Positions 13,089 through 24,736 of a stretch of 64,000 bases of DNA are shown here, one piece after another. The DNA comes from Penium margaritaceum (Eukaryota > Streptophyta > Zygnematophyceae > Desmidiales > Peniaceae). Under the pieces are notes generated by a model that saw only the letters and a list, made by a program, of their open reading frames with translations, had not been told where the DNA came from and searched no databases. Numbering within the stretch: position 1 is the stretch's first letter; each line of letters begins with the position of its first letter. The stretch is from positions 88,172 through 152,171 of the forward strand of contig SZWC01000572.1 in assembly GCA_023375785.1 (NCBI GenBank), written 5' to 3'. Made by a program: the position numbers and the translations under genes.

Positions 13089-13826
13089 TGTTCGGAAAGG
13101 AGCCATCCGGCTCAGTTTCAGGTCCACAGGAGCAAGTTCCAGGAAAGTACCAAATGCCTGCTCTGATCGTCAATCGGACTTCACCATTGGAAAGATCAGG
13201 TGGCAAAATATCTACGGTCCAAGTTTGAGGTCATTCCAACAGTCGGATTAGGAGATATGAATTTTCGTAGTTCTCGGGGTCATCGACCGTCGATGTCTGG
13301 GTGGCCATGGGTGATGGCTCCATGCCTTCGCCTCAGAAAAGAAAAAGGCAAGAGGTACAGGATGAAGACCTGATGGGATAAATATCCAAAAAGATCCTTG
13401 GTCTTAGGATTCCCTTGTCAGAGTATGCTGACTAGGATAAAGGTACCTCTCCTTACTTTTTATGTGAGGTGAGATCCTTGTGTGCTAGCCATGAACACAT
13501 GGCAATTCTCCATGGGTTTGTGGGTTATGTGACCACTAGGAGTGTGCCATGAGAGCATTCTCTAGCTCTCTAGGTCGTGTGTGAGTGGTCAGCCTGATTG
13601 CTAGGCTGATTTCCTCCCTTGTGTGAGATTATGGACTCTAGTGTGTGAGCCTTAGCCTCCATGGCTAAGTGGTGTGGCTTGTGAGAGGGCTGACTTGCCC
13701 AAGCTCTAGCTCTATATGTACTCCATCATTTTGAGTGATTGAACAACCATTCTTCAGCACATATGATGCCCTTCCAATCACACATGCTTGCTGCTCCAAG
13801 GCTCCCTCTCTCCTCCAGTTCCAACA
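13089..13826 (+). mobile_element. Solo family A LTR with target duplication GAGTT
   Basis: 738-bp complete LTR (TGTTCGGAAAGG...CCAACA) flanked by GAGTT at 13084-13088 and 13827-13831. The flanks are halves of one interrupted B1 integrase coding segment. A solo LTR is normally left when the two LTRs of a full element recombine. The plus orientation is opposite to B1. It proves that family A moved after B1 had integrated. Confidence 0.93.
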
Positions 13827-13831
13827 GAGTT

Positions 13832-14982
13832 TGGCGTCAAAGAGCATGCTTCGTATCATGCGGAGGATAGTCTGGTTCATCCGCTTGGCAATGCCACTAC
13901 TCTGAAGGATGTAAGGCATGGTGGTTTGGTGGTTGATGCCGTGTTGGCGCAACCAGCCTTTGCATACCTCGTACTCACAACCATTTTTAGTGCGTAGTTC
14001 CTTGACCTTCTTGCTTGTTCACCGCTCTACCATCGCGACAAAGTCTTGTAGCTTCTCCTTGACCTCTCCCTTTGACTTGAGGAAGTAGATCCACATCTTC
14101 CGACAATGGTCATCCATGAAGGTCAAGAAATACTTGCTATTGCCGTTCGAAGGGGTGCGGAATGGTCCGCATACATCAGAGTGAATCAGGTTCAAGATTG
14201 CTTGCACACGTTGCCCATTACGCTCAAAGGGCTTTCTCCTTGCCTTGCCTTGGAGACATGGCTCACATAGCTTTTTGAACTTTCCCTCATCCTAGGCCTT
14301 GCATCCCTCCATCCCATGAACCACTTTCTGCTGCTGCAAAGCTTGCAGTGTACTGTCGGCCACATGACCAAACAGCCTATACCAGAGTTTAGCATTTGTG
14401 TCGGTGGAGTTGGCCGCTGATGGCTTGTGGTGCGACATCTGGCTTTGGAGACTTGGGCTCTTCAACTGCCGCATATCCCTCATTTGTATTTTCAAGAGCT
14501 TTGGTCCGCAGTAGGTAGAGCCCATAAAATATTGGGACCTGTGTAACAAGACTCTCTTTGGGATAGGAGATCTTGATGTCCTTGTTTTTGCCAATCACGC
14601 CCTCCTCCTCCGTGAAGACGACCGTTAAGTCGTGGTCCATGATTTTGGATAGTGTCAAGAGGTTTGTTGCAAAAGACAAAATATAGATGCCGTTCTCCAC
14701 CTTCAAGTCTTTTTTAGCACCGTTCACATTCATGCTAATGAAATGATCTTCCTCGCCTTGGGCATGGACAAGGCTGCCATTGGCAGATATGAAACGACGT
14801 TTAGTGTCCTCGATGAAGATGAACCCATCCTTCTCCCTTTAAGAGTGGTGGTTTGTGCCACAGTTGAGCCCGTAGCCTCCATGCTTGAGCAATACCGCAC
14901 CCTTGGATACAGGAACGCTCTCGGCCATCATTTTCGTCAACTCCTTACCCTTTCCTCTGCCCTCATATCAACCACCATGATC
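13832..14982 (-). pseudogene. B1 gag-pol, N-terminal remnant (protease, integrase)
   Basis: Continuation of B1. The protease region at 14735-14950 has the catalytic Asp-Ser-Gly equivalent changed to Asn-Cys-Gly. GAG-pre-integrase lies around 14290-14420 (LWYRLFGHVADSTLQALQQ), and the integrase core at 13850-14210 (HSDVCGPF, FMDDHCRKMW). The position of the catalytic Glu is Lys (13884-13886, within IAKRMNQ), exactly as in B2. Gag is absent: the element is cut at 14983 by the A3 LTR. Confidence 0.85.
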
Positions 14983-15719
14983 TACTGGTTCTGGAGGACA
15001 GAGGGAGTCTTGGAGCACCAAGCATGTGGGACTAGAAGGACATGACTTGTGCTAAAGAATGGTTATTGAATCACACAAAATGATGGAGTATATATAGAGA
15101 TAGAGCTTGGTCAAGTCAGCCCTCTCACAAGCCACACCACTTAGCCATGGAGGCTAAGGCTCACACACTAGAGTCCATAATCTCACACAAGATAGGAAAT
15201 CAGCCTAGCAGTCATCCTGACCACTCACACACGACCTAGAGAGCTAGAAAATGCTCTCATAGCACAGTCCTAGTGTTCACATAACCCACAATTCCATGGA
15301 GAATCACCATGTGTCCATGGCTAGCACACAAGGATCTCACCTCACATAAAAAGTAAGGAGATCAACCTTTTTCCTAGTCAGTACACTCAGACAAGGCAAC
15401 GCAAGAATCTAGGACCTTTTGGATATCTTTTCCATCAGGTCTTGACCCTGGACCTCTTGCCTTTTTCTTTTCTTAGGCTAAAGCATGGAGCCATCGCCCA
15501 TGGTCTCGCGCATATCGCCTGTCGATGACCTCGAAAACTTTGAAAATTCATATCTCCCAATCCGACTCTTCGATCGGCCTCAGACTTTGACCACAGACAT
15601 TTTACCACCTAATCTTTCCAATAGAGAAATTGGATTAACGGTCAGAGGAGGCATCTGGTAGTTTCCTGGAACTTCCTCCTGTGGATATGAAACTGAGCCG
15701 GATGGCTCCTTTCCCAATA
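14983..15719 (-). repeat. A3 3' LTR, family A
   Basis: 737-bp reverse-complement LTR. The outer end is degenerate (tactggttctgg against TGTTGGATCTAG); the inner end reads ccaata. It lies between B1 and the A3 polyprotein. The left flank is TGATC; the partner flank cannot be identified because the other end of A3 is missing. Confidence 0.85.
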
Positions 15720-15738
15720 ATCTCCCACTTTGCCGAAG

Positions 15739-17237
15739 TCAGAGTGGGCTGAGTCTACATGCCTTCATGCAGAACTGCTGCTTCTCACGGGTCACTGGCT
15801 TGGTGCAAAAATCAACAACCTGCTTGCTGGTTTGTATAAACTCGACCTTGATAGCACCCTTCTGCACCATGTGCCTCATCAAGTTATATGCGATGTCAAT
15901 GTGCTTGGTACGTGCATGGAGTTCAAGATTCTTGGCGAGTGCGATTCCTCTAGTTGTTGACGCGCACAACTGGAACTACTGCAGTCCCACTCATCTCTGC
16001 CATGAGACACTGAAGGAAAACTGCTTCCTTGGCTCCAAAGCTGAGAGAGACGTACTCAATTTCCTTGCTTGAGGTGGCCAAGGCCACGTACCGCTTGCTA
16101 CACCAGCTGATGGCCCCAGGATTCATGAGGAGCACATGTCCAGAGATGCACTTGCGATCCTCAAGGTTTGAAGCCCAAACTATGTCTGTATAGCGGATGA
16201 TGTTGTTCTCGTTGCGATTGTAGGTGATGCGGATATTGATGGTTCCAGCAAGGTAGCGGAGGATCCGCTTCATTTCCTTCTGGTGCTGAGGTCTGGAAAT
16301 GGCCATGTGCTGGCTCAGAGCGCTAACAGCCTGTGTGAGGTCCCGCCTGGTTCCCACCATCAGGTACATGACACTACCGATGATGCTTTGGTACTTCTGC
16401 CGCTTAGCTACATCCGCTTCTCCATTGAAGGTCACAAGGTACTGCCGCGTCTCCATCGGCGTGCCGATCGCTTTGGCCTCGGCCATGCCGAACCGCTGCA
16501 AGAGATCCTTGATGTTGCGGCTCTACTACAGGGAGAGAGCGTGATTTGTGGTCACGCGTGATGTGAATGCCGAGGAAGTATGGAAGCGCTCTTGCATGGC
16601 GTCCTTGAACTCCTATAGGGCAGACATGCTCTTTGAAAGGAGGAGCATGTCATCCACATAGATGATGATGATGAGTACCTCATGATCATGCTGCCAGTGA
16701 TAGACGTAGTAGTCACACGAACTGTGCTCAAACCCCATGCATTGTAACGCCGCATCTAACTTCTTGTTCCAAGTACGCGACGCTTGCTCGAGGCCGTACA
16801 ACGACTTCTACTGCTTGCAAACGAAGTGCTCATGACCATCCATGACGAACCCCTCCGGCTGCTCCATGTAAATCTCCTCCTCCAAGTCACCGTTCAAGAA
16901 TGCCGTCTTGACATCCATGTGGTGAATCTCGAAGTCCTCAAATGAGGCACTCAGACAAATTTTGCAACAAGAGCAAAGGTTTCCGTGTAGTCGATGCCTT
17001 CCTACTACGAGTAGCCCTTGGTAACCAGCCTCGACTTGTAGATTTCGAGGTTGCCATCTCCACCCCTCTTCTTTTTGAACACCCACTTGCACTTGACTAC
17101 CTTGCGTCCAAGTGGAAGCTCAGTCAGCTCCCATGTACCGTTGTCGAGCTGTGACTATATCTTGTGCTGCAACGCTTGTGCCTAATCTGCTATATCTGGT
17201 GCAGCCATGGACTCCTTGTACAACGTCCGCTCATTAG
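15739..17237 (-). pseudogene. A3 gag-pol part 1 (RT and RNase H)
   Basis: C-terminal portion of a minus-strand family A polyprotein. The TGA is at 15739-15741. RNase H spans 15740-16500 (YTDIVWASN, ATSSKEIEYVSLSFGAK, HIDIAYNLMRHMV). RT spans 16550-17130 with MDVKTAFLNGDLEEEIYMEQ and YVDD at 16649-16660. Frameshifts occur near 15960, 16510 and 16800. It is interrupted at 17238 by a solo LTR. About 50 bp of linker coding sequence is missing at the insertion point relative to other copies. Confidence 0.88.
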
Positions 17238-17958
17238 AGTTGGGAAAGGAGCCATCCGGCTGAGTTTCAGGTCCACAGGAGCAAGTTCCAGGAATGTACC
17301 AGATGCCTGCTCCGATTGTCAATCCAATTTCACCATTGGAAATATCAGGTGGAAAAATGTCTACTGTCAAAGTTTGAGGTCGATCCAACAGTCCGATTGA
17401 GAGATGAATTTTCAAAGTTTCGGGGGTCATGGACCGTCGATGTCTGGGTGGGCATGGGTGATGGCTGCATGCCTTAGTGAGAGAAAAGAAAAAGGCAAGA
17501 AGTGCAGGGTCAAGACCTGATGGGAGAAATACCCAAGGCAATCGCCTTGTCAGAGTGTGCTGACTAGGATAAAGGTACCTCTCCCTACTTTTTCAGTGAG
17601 GTGAGATCCTTGTGTGCTAGCCATGGACACATGGCAATTCTCCATGGGTTTGTGGATTATGTGACTACTAGGAGTGTGCCATGAGAGCATTCTCTAACTC
17701 TCTAGGTCATATCTGAGTGCTCAGCCTGATTGCAAGGCTGATTTCCTCCCTTGTGTGAGATTATGGACTCTAGTGTGTGAGCCTTAGACTCCATGGCTAA
17801 GTGGTGTGGCTTGTGAGAGGGCTGACTTACCCAAGCTCTAGCACTAAATGTACTCCATCATTTTGAGTGATTGAATAACCATTCTTCAGTACAAGTGATG
17901 GCCTTCTAATCACACATGCTCGCTGCTCCAAGACTCCCTCTCTCCTCGAGATCCAACA
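17238..17958 (+). mobile_element. Solo family A LTR with target duplication ATTAG
   Basis: 721-bp LTR flanked by ATTAG at 17233-17237 and 17959-17963. The first base has changed (agttggg for tgttggg), and the end reads GATCCAACA. It sits in the RT-proximal linker of A3. It is the product of LTR-LTR recombination, leaving one LTR and the target duplication. Confidence 0.92.
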
Positions 17959-17963
17959 ATTAG

Positions 17964-18206
17964 AAATGCCCAAATTCACCAAGCTTGTAGCACATCCTAA
18001 GAGGGTACCTTCGACCAGGTACTGGAGCGTTAGCACGTGGCTAGCGTAGTACTACTGGCATAACTGCTCTTGCTGATGGCGGTGCATCTTCTTCCTTTGC
18101 TTTTGCTGATGAGACCGATGTATCTGCTGCATCAGACATGGGAGAATAGATTGGTTCTCCCACTGTCACAGTAGAGGAAGGATCACGAGAGAATAGGTCA
18201 GGAAAG
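17964..18206 (-). pseudogene. A3 gag-pol part 2 (IN-RT linker)
   Basis: Short continuation of A3 carrying the linker marked by the conserved YPLR-YKPGE segment (17970-18020) and the VGEPIYSPMSDAAD segment (about 18110-18175). It ends at 18202-18206 (GAAAG), the target duplication of family C, and resumes at 24732. Confidence 0.85.
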
Positions 18207-19396
18207 TGCTAAAATTAGCACTTCTCCAGGATCATAGGTGTCTCTGGAGATACTAAAAATCAAGCAACTGTGACTGAAATCCAGTGTGTTATACACTCAA
18301 CAACTGTACGGTGCAAAGAATCACTTTCCGTTATACACTCATGATCTAAGAGGTTACACAAAAGTCAGAGATACACGGCTCGTCTCTTGAGCTTTCCAAC
18401 GATATGCTATACCTGAAAAATGGTGCAGAACAGACGAAGCAATCTACACATGAAACTACTACCTATTTGTACTAGTCTAGTGACTAGGAAATACAAAGAG
18501 CAAGCAGAATGCACGAGCTTGGTCTGTCCGGTCCGCTTCTGTCTTCCTCGAGCGTCCCGGACGCCGGTCGGTGTCCCCAATCACCGAGCGACCGAGGTTT
18601 GCGGATGCCCAGCGCCCTCAGTGCGATCCACGGACGAGATCGTCCAGATCTGCGGTAGGTCCTCTGCTCCCCTTGTTCTTCTCGCTCGTTCGGTGTAGAG
18701 GAGCTCGTGCTCGCACTCTCGATCCCGCGATGGCTACCATCGCTCCATCGTCTACGCGATGCTCTCCGATCCATTGATCCATTGTTTATAAAGATCCCGT
18801 AGTTCCGTTCTCTTGATCCGATGCCTCAATCGAAACCCGTCCATCTGCTCCAATCTTCGGTCCATGTTTCCGCTGCTCCACCACTCGCCATGTCACCCAT
18901 CGTATTGAGAGGAGCTCACGCTCGCACTCTCGTACTTGCACTCAGTCCTCACCGAAGCCATGACCTGTACTTGCGCAAATCAGGCAAGAACTTAATGTGG
19001 CCGTCCGGTGTATTCTGCCAAATCAATAGGAGGCTGCGGCAGGCCCTCGTACCGGGTTAGACTCCCGGACGATGGTAACTGACCACGTCATCGGTAGAGC
19101 AGAGACCAGTAGAGTAGAGTCTGGGAGAGTAGGTAGAAGGGTGGGGGAGAGAGTGTCGACCTCTCCCCCAGCCCTCTTGCCGTTTTATCCCAAGTGCCCA
19201 TGCCGAGCACAAAATAGGACACTTGTGAGATAGTGATATAATCTATGTCACTTTTCTCCTTTTCCCCATATCTCCAGATCGAGCCATCCAAATTGGCTGA
19301 AATTTGGACAGTGGACGGTTGACGAGGAGATCTATCCAGCGGTACGATTTGATTAGGAATCGGCCTTGTGGTGATGAAGATCCTGATTTTCCAACA
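18207..19396 (-). repeat. Family C 3' LTR, complete
   Basis: 1190 bp, from TGTTGGAAAATC (minus strand, at 19396) to TTAGCA at 18207. The polypurine tract AAGGGGGGAAA lies immediately upstream on the minus strand (19397-19407). A TTTATAAA box at 18785-18792 is a candidate promoter element. The outer end carries a 9-bp inverted repeat (18204-18212 and 18215-18223) overlapping the target duplication. The part 18518-19396 matches 23850-24731. Confidence 0.9.
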
Positions 19397-20120
19397 TTTC
19401 CCCCCTTGAATGCCAAGCCCGTGAAGGGGTGGCATTCAAGCAGAAAAGCAAACGGCAAAGAAGAGACGGCGAGGCCAGGACACCAACGTCCAAAAAATGC
19501 TCATCGACGGTGGAGATGAGAGTTCCCTCTCCGGGCGGCCCAAGCCGATGCCAGACTAAATAGCAGAACAGGAGGCACCCGATGGCCCGCTTAGTGTACT
19601 TAACTTGGGCCAATACCGAGGCAGAGCCGTACGGCAGAGTGAGGGGTGCTATCGGGGAACCTCCTGCCCGGACACATGTGGGACCGAAACCCCACACATG
19701 GCCGGGACCCGTGGTGGGCAGACATCCGTAGCCCACCATCGGTTTCTTGACTGGAGAAGGCGAGCTGCGAGGTGAAGAGCAGAGGAGAAATGCAAAAAGA
19801 GAACGCGCAGCCTCCAGGGAGGAGAGGAACAGAAACGGAGCATGGTGTAAAGCGGGGAGCAAACCGCACCCTGAACGTTGTCGGGATGCGAGGAGTGAGC
19901 CGCGAGACAGCAGGAACAGGACACGGGAAAGGGAGGCAGAAGTTGGTGGAAAAGAGCGGACAGAGAAGCAGGCTCCACGCACGACCACCGGGTCCAACGC
20001 CTTATATGGGGGAACCCGGGAGGCCATGCGGGGAGCGCGAGAGAAGGGCAGAGCGAGGAGGCACGGAAACGGGAGGGGAGAGCGGCATTGCCGTCGGTCA
20101 TCTTCGTCCATCCCAACGCC
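19397..20120 (-). other. Family C post-pol region before the 3' LTR
   Basis: About 720 bp of GC-rich sequence between the polyprotein stop and the 3' LTR, much longer than the ~20 bp in family A. An open frame of 252 residues on the element strand (19353-20111) starts 9 bases after the pol stop and runs slightly into the LTR. Two 153-residue frames are open on the other strand. I recognise no domain in any of them. The base composition alone could keep these frames open. Confidence 0.6.
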
Positions 20121-23100
20121 TCATGCAGGGAGGACAGAAGAAGAGGACCCAGAGGATGCAGGAGCAGGGAGAGAGAGCAAGCCGAGGCGAGCACAGAGCG
20201 CAGCATGACGGTCGGCAAAAAGAGGCTTGGTGAAGATGTCAGCGGATTGCTGCTCGGTAGGAATGTAGAGCATACGAACCTCACCGTCGGCAACTGCGTC
20301 GCGGACGTAGTGATACTGCCGGTGAACGTGTTTGGCGCGGTCATGGAGAATGGGATCCTCGAAGAGGGCAATGGCACCTTCGTTGTCGCAGTTGATGGTG
20401 GTAGGTACGAGGTGGTCGAAGCCGAGTTTACAGAGAAGCATGCGAAGCCAGACGGCTTCACGAGTCGCTTCACTCTCAGCGATGTATTCAGCTTCTTTGG
20501 AAGACAGGGCCACCACGGATTGCTTCTTTGAGCGCCAACTGACAAGGCCACCATTGAGAAGGAAGACGTAGCCAGACGTCGATCGACTAGTGGCGTGATC
20601 ACCGGAGAGATCCGGTCACAGAAGCCATGAAGAATGTTGTCACCGGTGGAAGAGTACCGAATTCCAAGATCGACGGTGGAGCGCAAGTAGCGAACGCTCC
20701 GTTTGGCCGCAACGATGTGAGCAGTGGTGGTGTTCTGGCAGCCTTGGCTGAGGATGCCGACAGCATAAGAAAGATCAGGACATGTCGCAACAGAGGCATA
20801 CATCAGGGAGTCCACCATGCTGGGAAAAACTTTGGCGTCGGCGGGAGCGAGAAGATCCGCCGGAGCGGGGACTCTGGAGAGGCCATGCTAAAGTGCCAAG
20901 GGTGTAGCCATGGGATTGGCGTCACTGAGTTGAAACTTATCAGCGACGCGTTGTGCAGACGTGGCTTGATTGAGAACGATGTGATTGTCCCGCTGTTGAT
21001 GCACTTGAATGCCGAGATAATATGTCAAGGGACCCATGTCGCTCATCTCAAAACGCCGAGATAGCTGATCTTTGAAAGCGGAGATGGTGTCCAGCGTGGG
21101 ACCAAACAGGATGAGATCATCGACATAAAGAATGATGCCGATGGTATTAGCTCCGGAGAGATAGTAGATCGAGTGATCAGAATGGAGACGAGTCAGATTT
21201 TGCCCAAGGAAGAACTCATGAATCTTGATATTCTATTGCCGTGGGGCCTGCTTGAGCCCGTAGAGAGAGCGCTTAAGACGACAGACGAGATGAGCCTTGT
21301 TAGGTTCCATAAAGCCCTCAGGTTGTGTCATGTAGATGGTCTCATTCACGTCCCCGTTGAGAAAGGCGCATTTGACATCCATCTGATGCAAAATCCAACC
21401 GTTAGCAGTAACAAGAGACAATATGACAGGAATGGAGGAATACTTGGCCACTGGGGTGAAGGTATCATTGTAGTTGACGCCGAGAACCTGACTGTAACCG
21501 CGGGCTACGAGGTGAGCTTTGTATCATTCAGGCTCGCCGGCACTGTTGAGTTTTCTTCAAAACACCCACTTGCATATAACGACAGGTTGATCCGGCGGCT
21601 GTGGGACAAGATCCCATATACATTGTTTTTTAAGCTGATCAAATTCTTCTTGGCTGGCGTGGCGCCAAAGAGCTGCATAAGGTCGACGCATGGCATCCTT
21701 GTAGCTGATGGGATCGACGATTTGAGTGACGAGAGCACTGTCATCTTCATTGTCTGACGTGTGAGGCATGGCGAGTTGAAAATACGTTGGAGTAGTGTGG
21801 TTAAGGGTGGAGCGACAAAGACCAGGGATGGCAGCAGACAGCAGCGGAGCATCCGGTGCTGATGATGGAAAAGATTCTCGAGTGGTGTGTTCATGAGGAT
21901 ACACTGGAGGAAGCACATCAGCATGTTCATCAACGATAGGATCAACGATGAACTTCTGAATGGGCTCGGGAGCCGTGTCCACAGGTATGGTGACGATGGG
22001 TGAAATAGGAAGAATCCTTGTGTTAAGGAATGTGTTTTCATCAAAGATGGGTTGTCGTGCACGGGCTACGGTTTGCGTAGCAAGATCCCAAACTCTGTAG
22101 ATGTCGTTGTTGTCTTCATATCCAAGAAGGATACAGGCCTAAGACCGCGGCTCCAACTTGGAGCGCAGTTCTCGGCGTAAACAGATGTGAGCGGTGCAGC
22201 CAAAGATGCGAATGTGTTGCAGATGAGGTTTCGCATCGGTCCATGCTTCATATGGTGTATGAGTAGCATTGGGAAGTTTGACTATGGGCAATCGATTAGT
22301 AATGTAGGCTGCAGTGGAGAGAGCCTCCCTCCAAAAGACGGATGGTAGTGCAGCTGTGTGTAGCATTGTGCGAGCGCATTCCTGGAGAGTCTGATTCATG
22401 CACTCAGCCTTCCCGTTTTGTTGAGGCGTGTGGGGAACGGTGCATTGGTGTTGGATACCTTTCTGCTGGAAGAAAGAGTTGAGTGAGTGACAAATGAACT
22501 CACCACCATTGTCAGTTCTGAATTTCTTCATAGTGAGGTTGGTTTCATTTTCAATATGCCGTATCCAGGTCGTGATGATATGGGCGGCCTCATTTTTGTA
22601 GCGGAGAAACTTGACCCAAACGAAATGGCTGTAGTCATCGATGATGACCAGGAAGTAGTGCTTGTTTGACAGGGAACCTTCCTTGATGTAGCAGAGGTCC
22701 ATGTGAAGCAGTTCCAGCTTTTGTATTGTTGTTGTAGTTGGATGCGCCTTGAATGGTTTTTTATGTTGTTTGCCTGTCAAACAGCCGCTGCATGGTGGTG
22801 TATTGGAAGGCTTTGTAAGTCCGAATGGGAGATCATGATCCCATTGTTGTACCATGTAATGTAGAGTGGCATAGTTGACGTGGGCAAGCCGGCGATGCCA
22901 TAAGTCAGCTGTGGAAGTAGCCGAGGTGGGATGACGGCAGTCAGAAGAAACAGCTGCCATAAATGCGACTTCTGGTTCATTTGTCAGCATAGTTGATGGC
23001 ACCTCCTCTGAGTCGAGAATTGACAGGTGACCAGTACGAGTAGCAACGGCGGCTAGATTCCCTTTGGTGTGCAGAATCTTGCAGTTCTTGTCCAAATCAA

Positions 23101-23848
23101 AAACCACTCTGAAGCCGTTGTGGTTGATGGGTCCGACGGATAGGAGGTTAGCCGCAAGTTCAGGGACGAATAAGACCTGGCTGAAGGTGCGCGTCACCTG
23201 CTGCTCTTGAAGGGTAATAAGCACTCGCACTATACCTTCACCATAGGCTGGGATGAGTCGTCCATCACCCACACAAACTCCGCAAGGTTGTACGTACTGG
23301 GAGTACGTACAACCTCGCGGTGAACCATTCCTTGCGACAGGTCATATGCTTGGTACATCCCGAGTCAGTAATCCAGGCAAGGACTCCCGCAGCGAATAGG
23401 TAGGCACAGTCAACGGAGCACATTGCCAGTTCTTCTAGGATGGGTTTTGCATGATTGATTGAGAAGTCAGAACTTGCTCCACTTGAGTTTGAAGGGTGTT
23501 GTTCGAAGTCGGTTACGTCGGATGTGAAAACATTTACCTGGGGAATAGAGTCACTATCCGAGTTTTGCTGCATGTCAGTGGAATTGTGACATGTAAAACC
23601 TGAGATGAGATGGGAACAGTGTTGAAAAAGATGAGAAAAAGGTTGATGGAGTCTCATCAGTGAGAAGAGCATTCCGACTGTTGCGCGTTGGCGCATTGAA
23701 TCACGGTCGTTGCTCTGGACGAGTCGGATAGTCAAGTTGGATGTGCCCCTTTTTGTTGCATCGCCAACAGATATGATCCCCTGGATGAACATAAGGCCTG
23801 GGAGCCTGTTGAGGATATCCAGGTCGAGGTTGATACATGGCTTGAGTA
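20121..23848 (-). pseudogene. Family C gag-pol polyprotein, gag N-terminus lost
   Basis: Copia polyprotein read on the minus strand. The gag zinc knuckle at 23728-23769 (CWRCNKKGHI...) has its last Cys changed to Tyr. The protease Asp-Ser-Gly lies in ITDSGCTKHMT near 23350. The GAG-pre-integrase and integrase occupy one long frame at 22139-23272, with all three catalytic residues visible (HMDLCY, RTDNGGEF, NGKAECMNQ). The RT has MDVKCAFLNGD near 21380 and YVDD at 21116-21127. RNase H spans 20121-20820 (SSKEAEYIAESEA, HDRAKHVHRQYHY). Frame changes occur near 23270, 22060, 21500, 21230 and 20520. The terminal TGA is at 20121-20123. It is distinct from families A and B. Confidence 0.9.
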
Positions 23849-23849
23849 C

Positions 23850-24731
23850 CTTGGTCTGTCTGGTCCGCTTGTGTCTTCCTCGAGCGTCCCGGACGCCGGT
23901 CGGTGTCCCCAGTCACCGAGCGACCAAGATTTGCGGATGCCCAGTGCCCTCGGTGCGATCCACGGATGAGATCATCCGGATCTTCGGCAGGTCCTCTGCT
24001 CCCGTCGATCTTCTCGCTCGTCGGGTGAAGAGGAGCTCCTACTCGCACTCTCGATCCCGCGACGGCTGTAATCACTCCATCGTCTATGCCATGCTCTCCG
24101 ATCCATCGATCCATTGTTTATAAAGATCCCGTAGCTCCGTTCTCTCGATCCCATGCCTCAATCGAAGCCCGTCCATCTGCTCCGATCTTCGGTCCATGTT
24201 TCTGCTGCTCCACCACTCGCCATGTCAGCACCCATCGTATCGAGAGGAGCTCACCCTCGCACTCTCGTACTTGCACTCGGTCCTCGCCGAAGCCATAACC
24301 TATACTTGCGCAAATGACACAAAAATTTAATGTGGCCGTCTGCAGTATTTTGCCAAATCAATAGGAGGCTACGGCAGGCCCTCGTACCGGGTTAGACTCC
24401 CGGATGATGGTAACGGACCCCGCCATCGGTAGAGCAGAGACCAGTAGAGTAGAGTCTGGGAGAGTAGGTAGAAGGATGGGGGAGAGAGTGGCGACCTCTC
24501 CCCCAGTCCTCTTATCATTTTACCCCAAGTGCCCATGCCGAGCATAGAATAGGACACTTGTGAGATAGTGATATAATCTATGTCACTTTTCTCCTTTTCC
24601 CCATATCTCCAGATCGAGCCATCCAAATTGGCTGAAATTTGGACAGTGGACGGCTGACAAGGAGATCTGTCCTGTGATACCACCTGATCAGGAATCGGCC
24701 TTATGGTGATGAAGATCCTGATTTTCCAAAA
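23850..24731 (-). repeat. Family C 5' LTR, truncated at its 3' end
   Basis: 882 bp matching 18518-19396. The terminus reads ttccaaaa, a mutated form of the TGTTGG end. Sequence equivalent to 18207-18517 (311 bp) is missing, and the LTR joins gag directly at about 23849. A frame running from LTR into gag (23701-24114) spans the junction. Confidence 0.88.
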
Positions 24732-24736
24732 GAAAG

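Larger units (their letters stand above)
18207..24731 (-). mobile_element. Family C copia element with target duplication GAAAG
   Basis: 6525-bp minus-strand element inserted in A3. The flanks GAAAG (18202-18206 and 24732-24736) match, and removing the element rejoins the A3 linker coding sequence. It has a 1190-bp 3' LTR at the left and a shortened 5' LTR at the right, with a copia-order polyprotein between them. The internal deletion on the 5' side removed the end of the 5' LTR, the PBS, the leader and the gag N-terminus. Confidence 0.93.
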
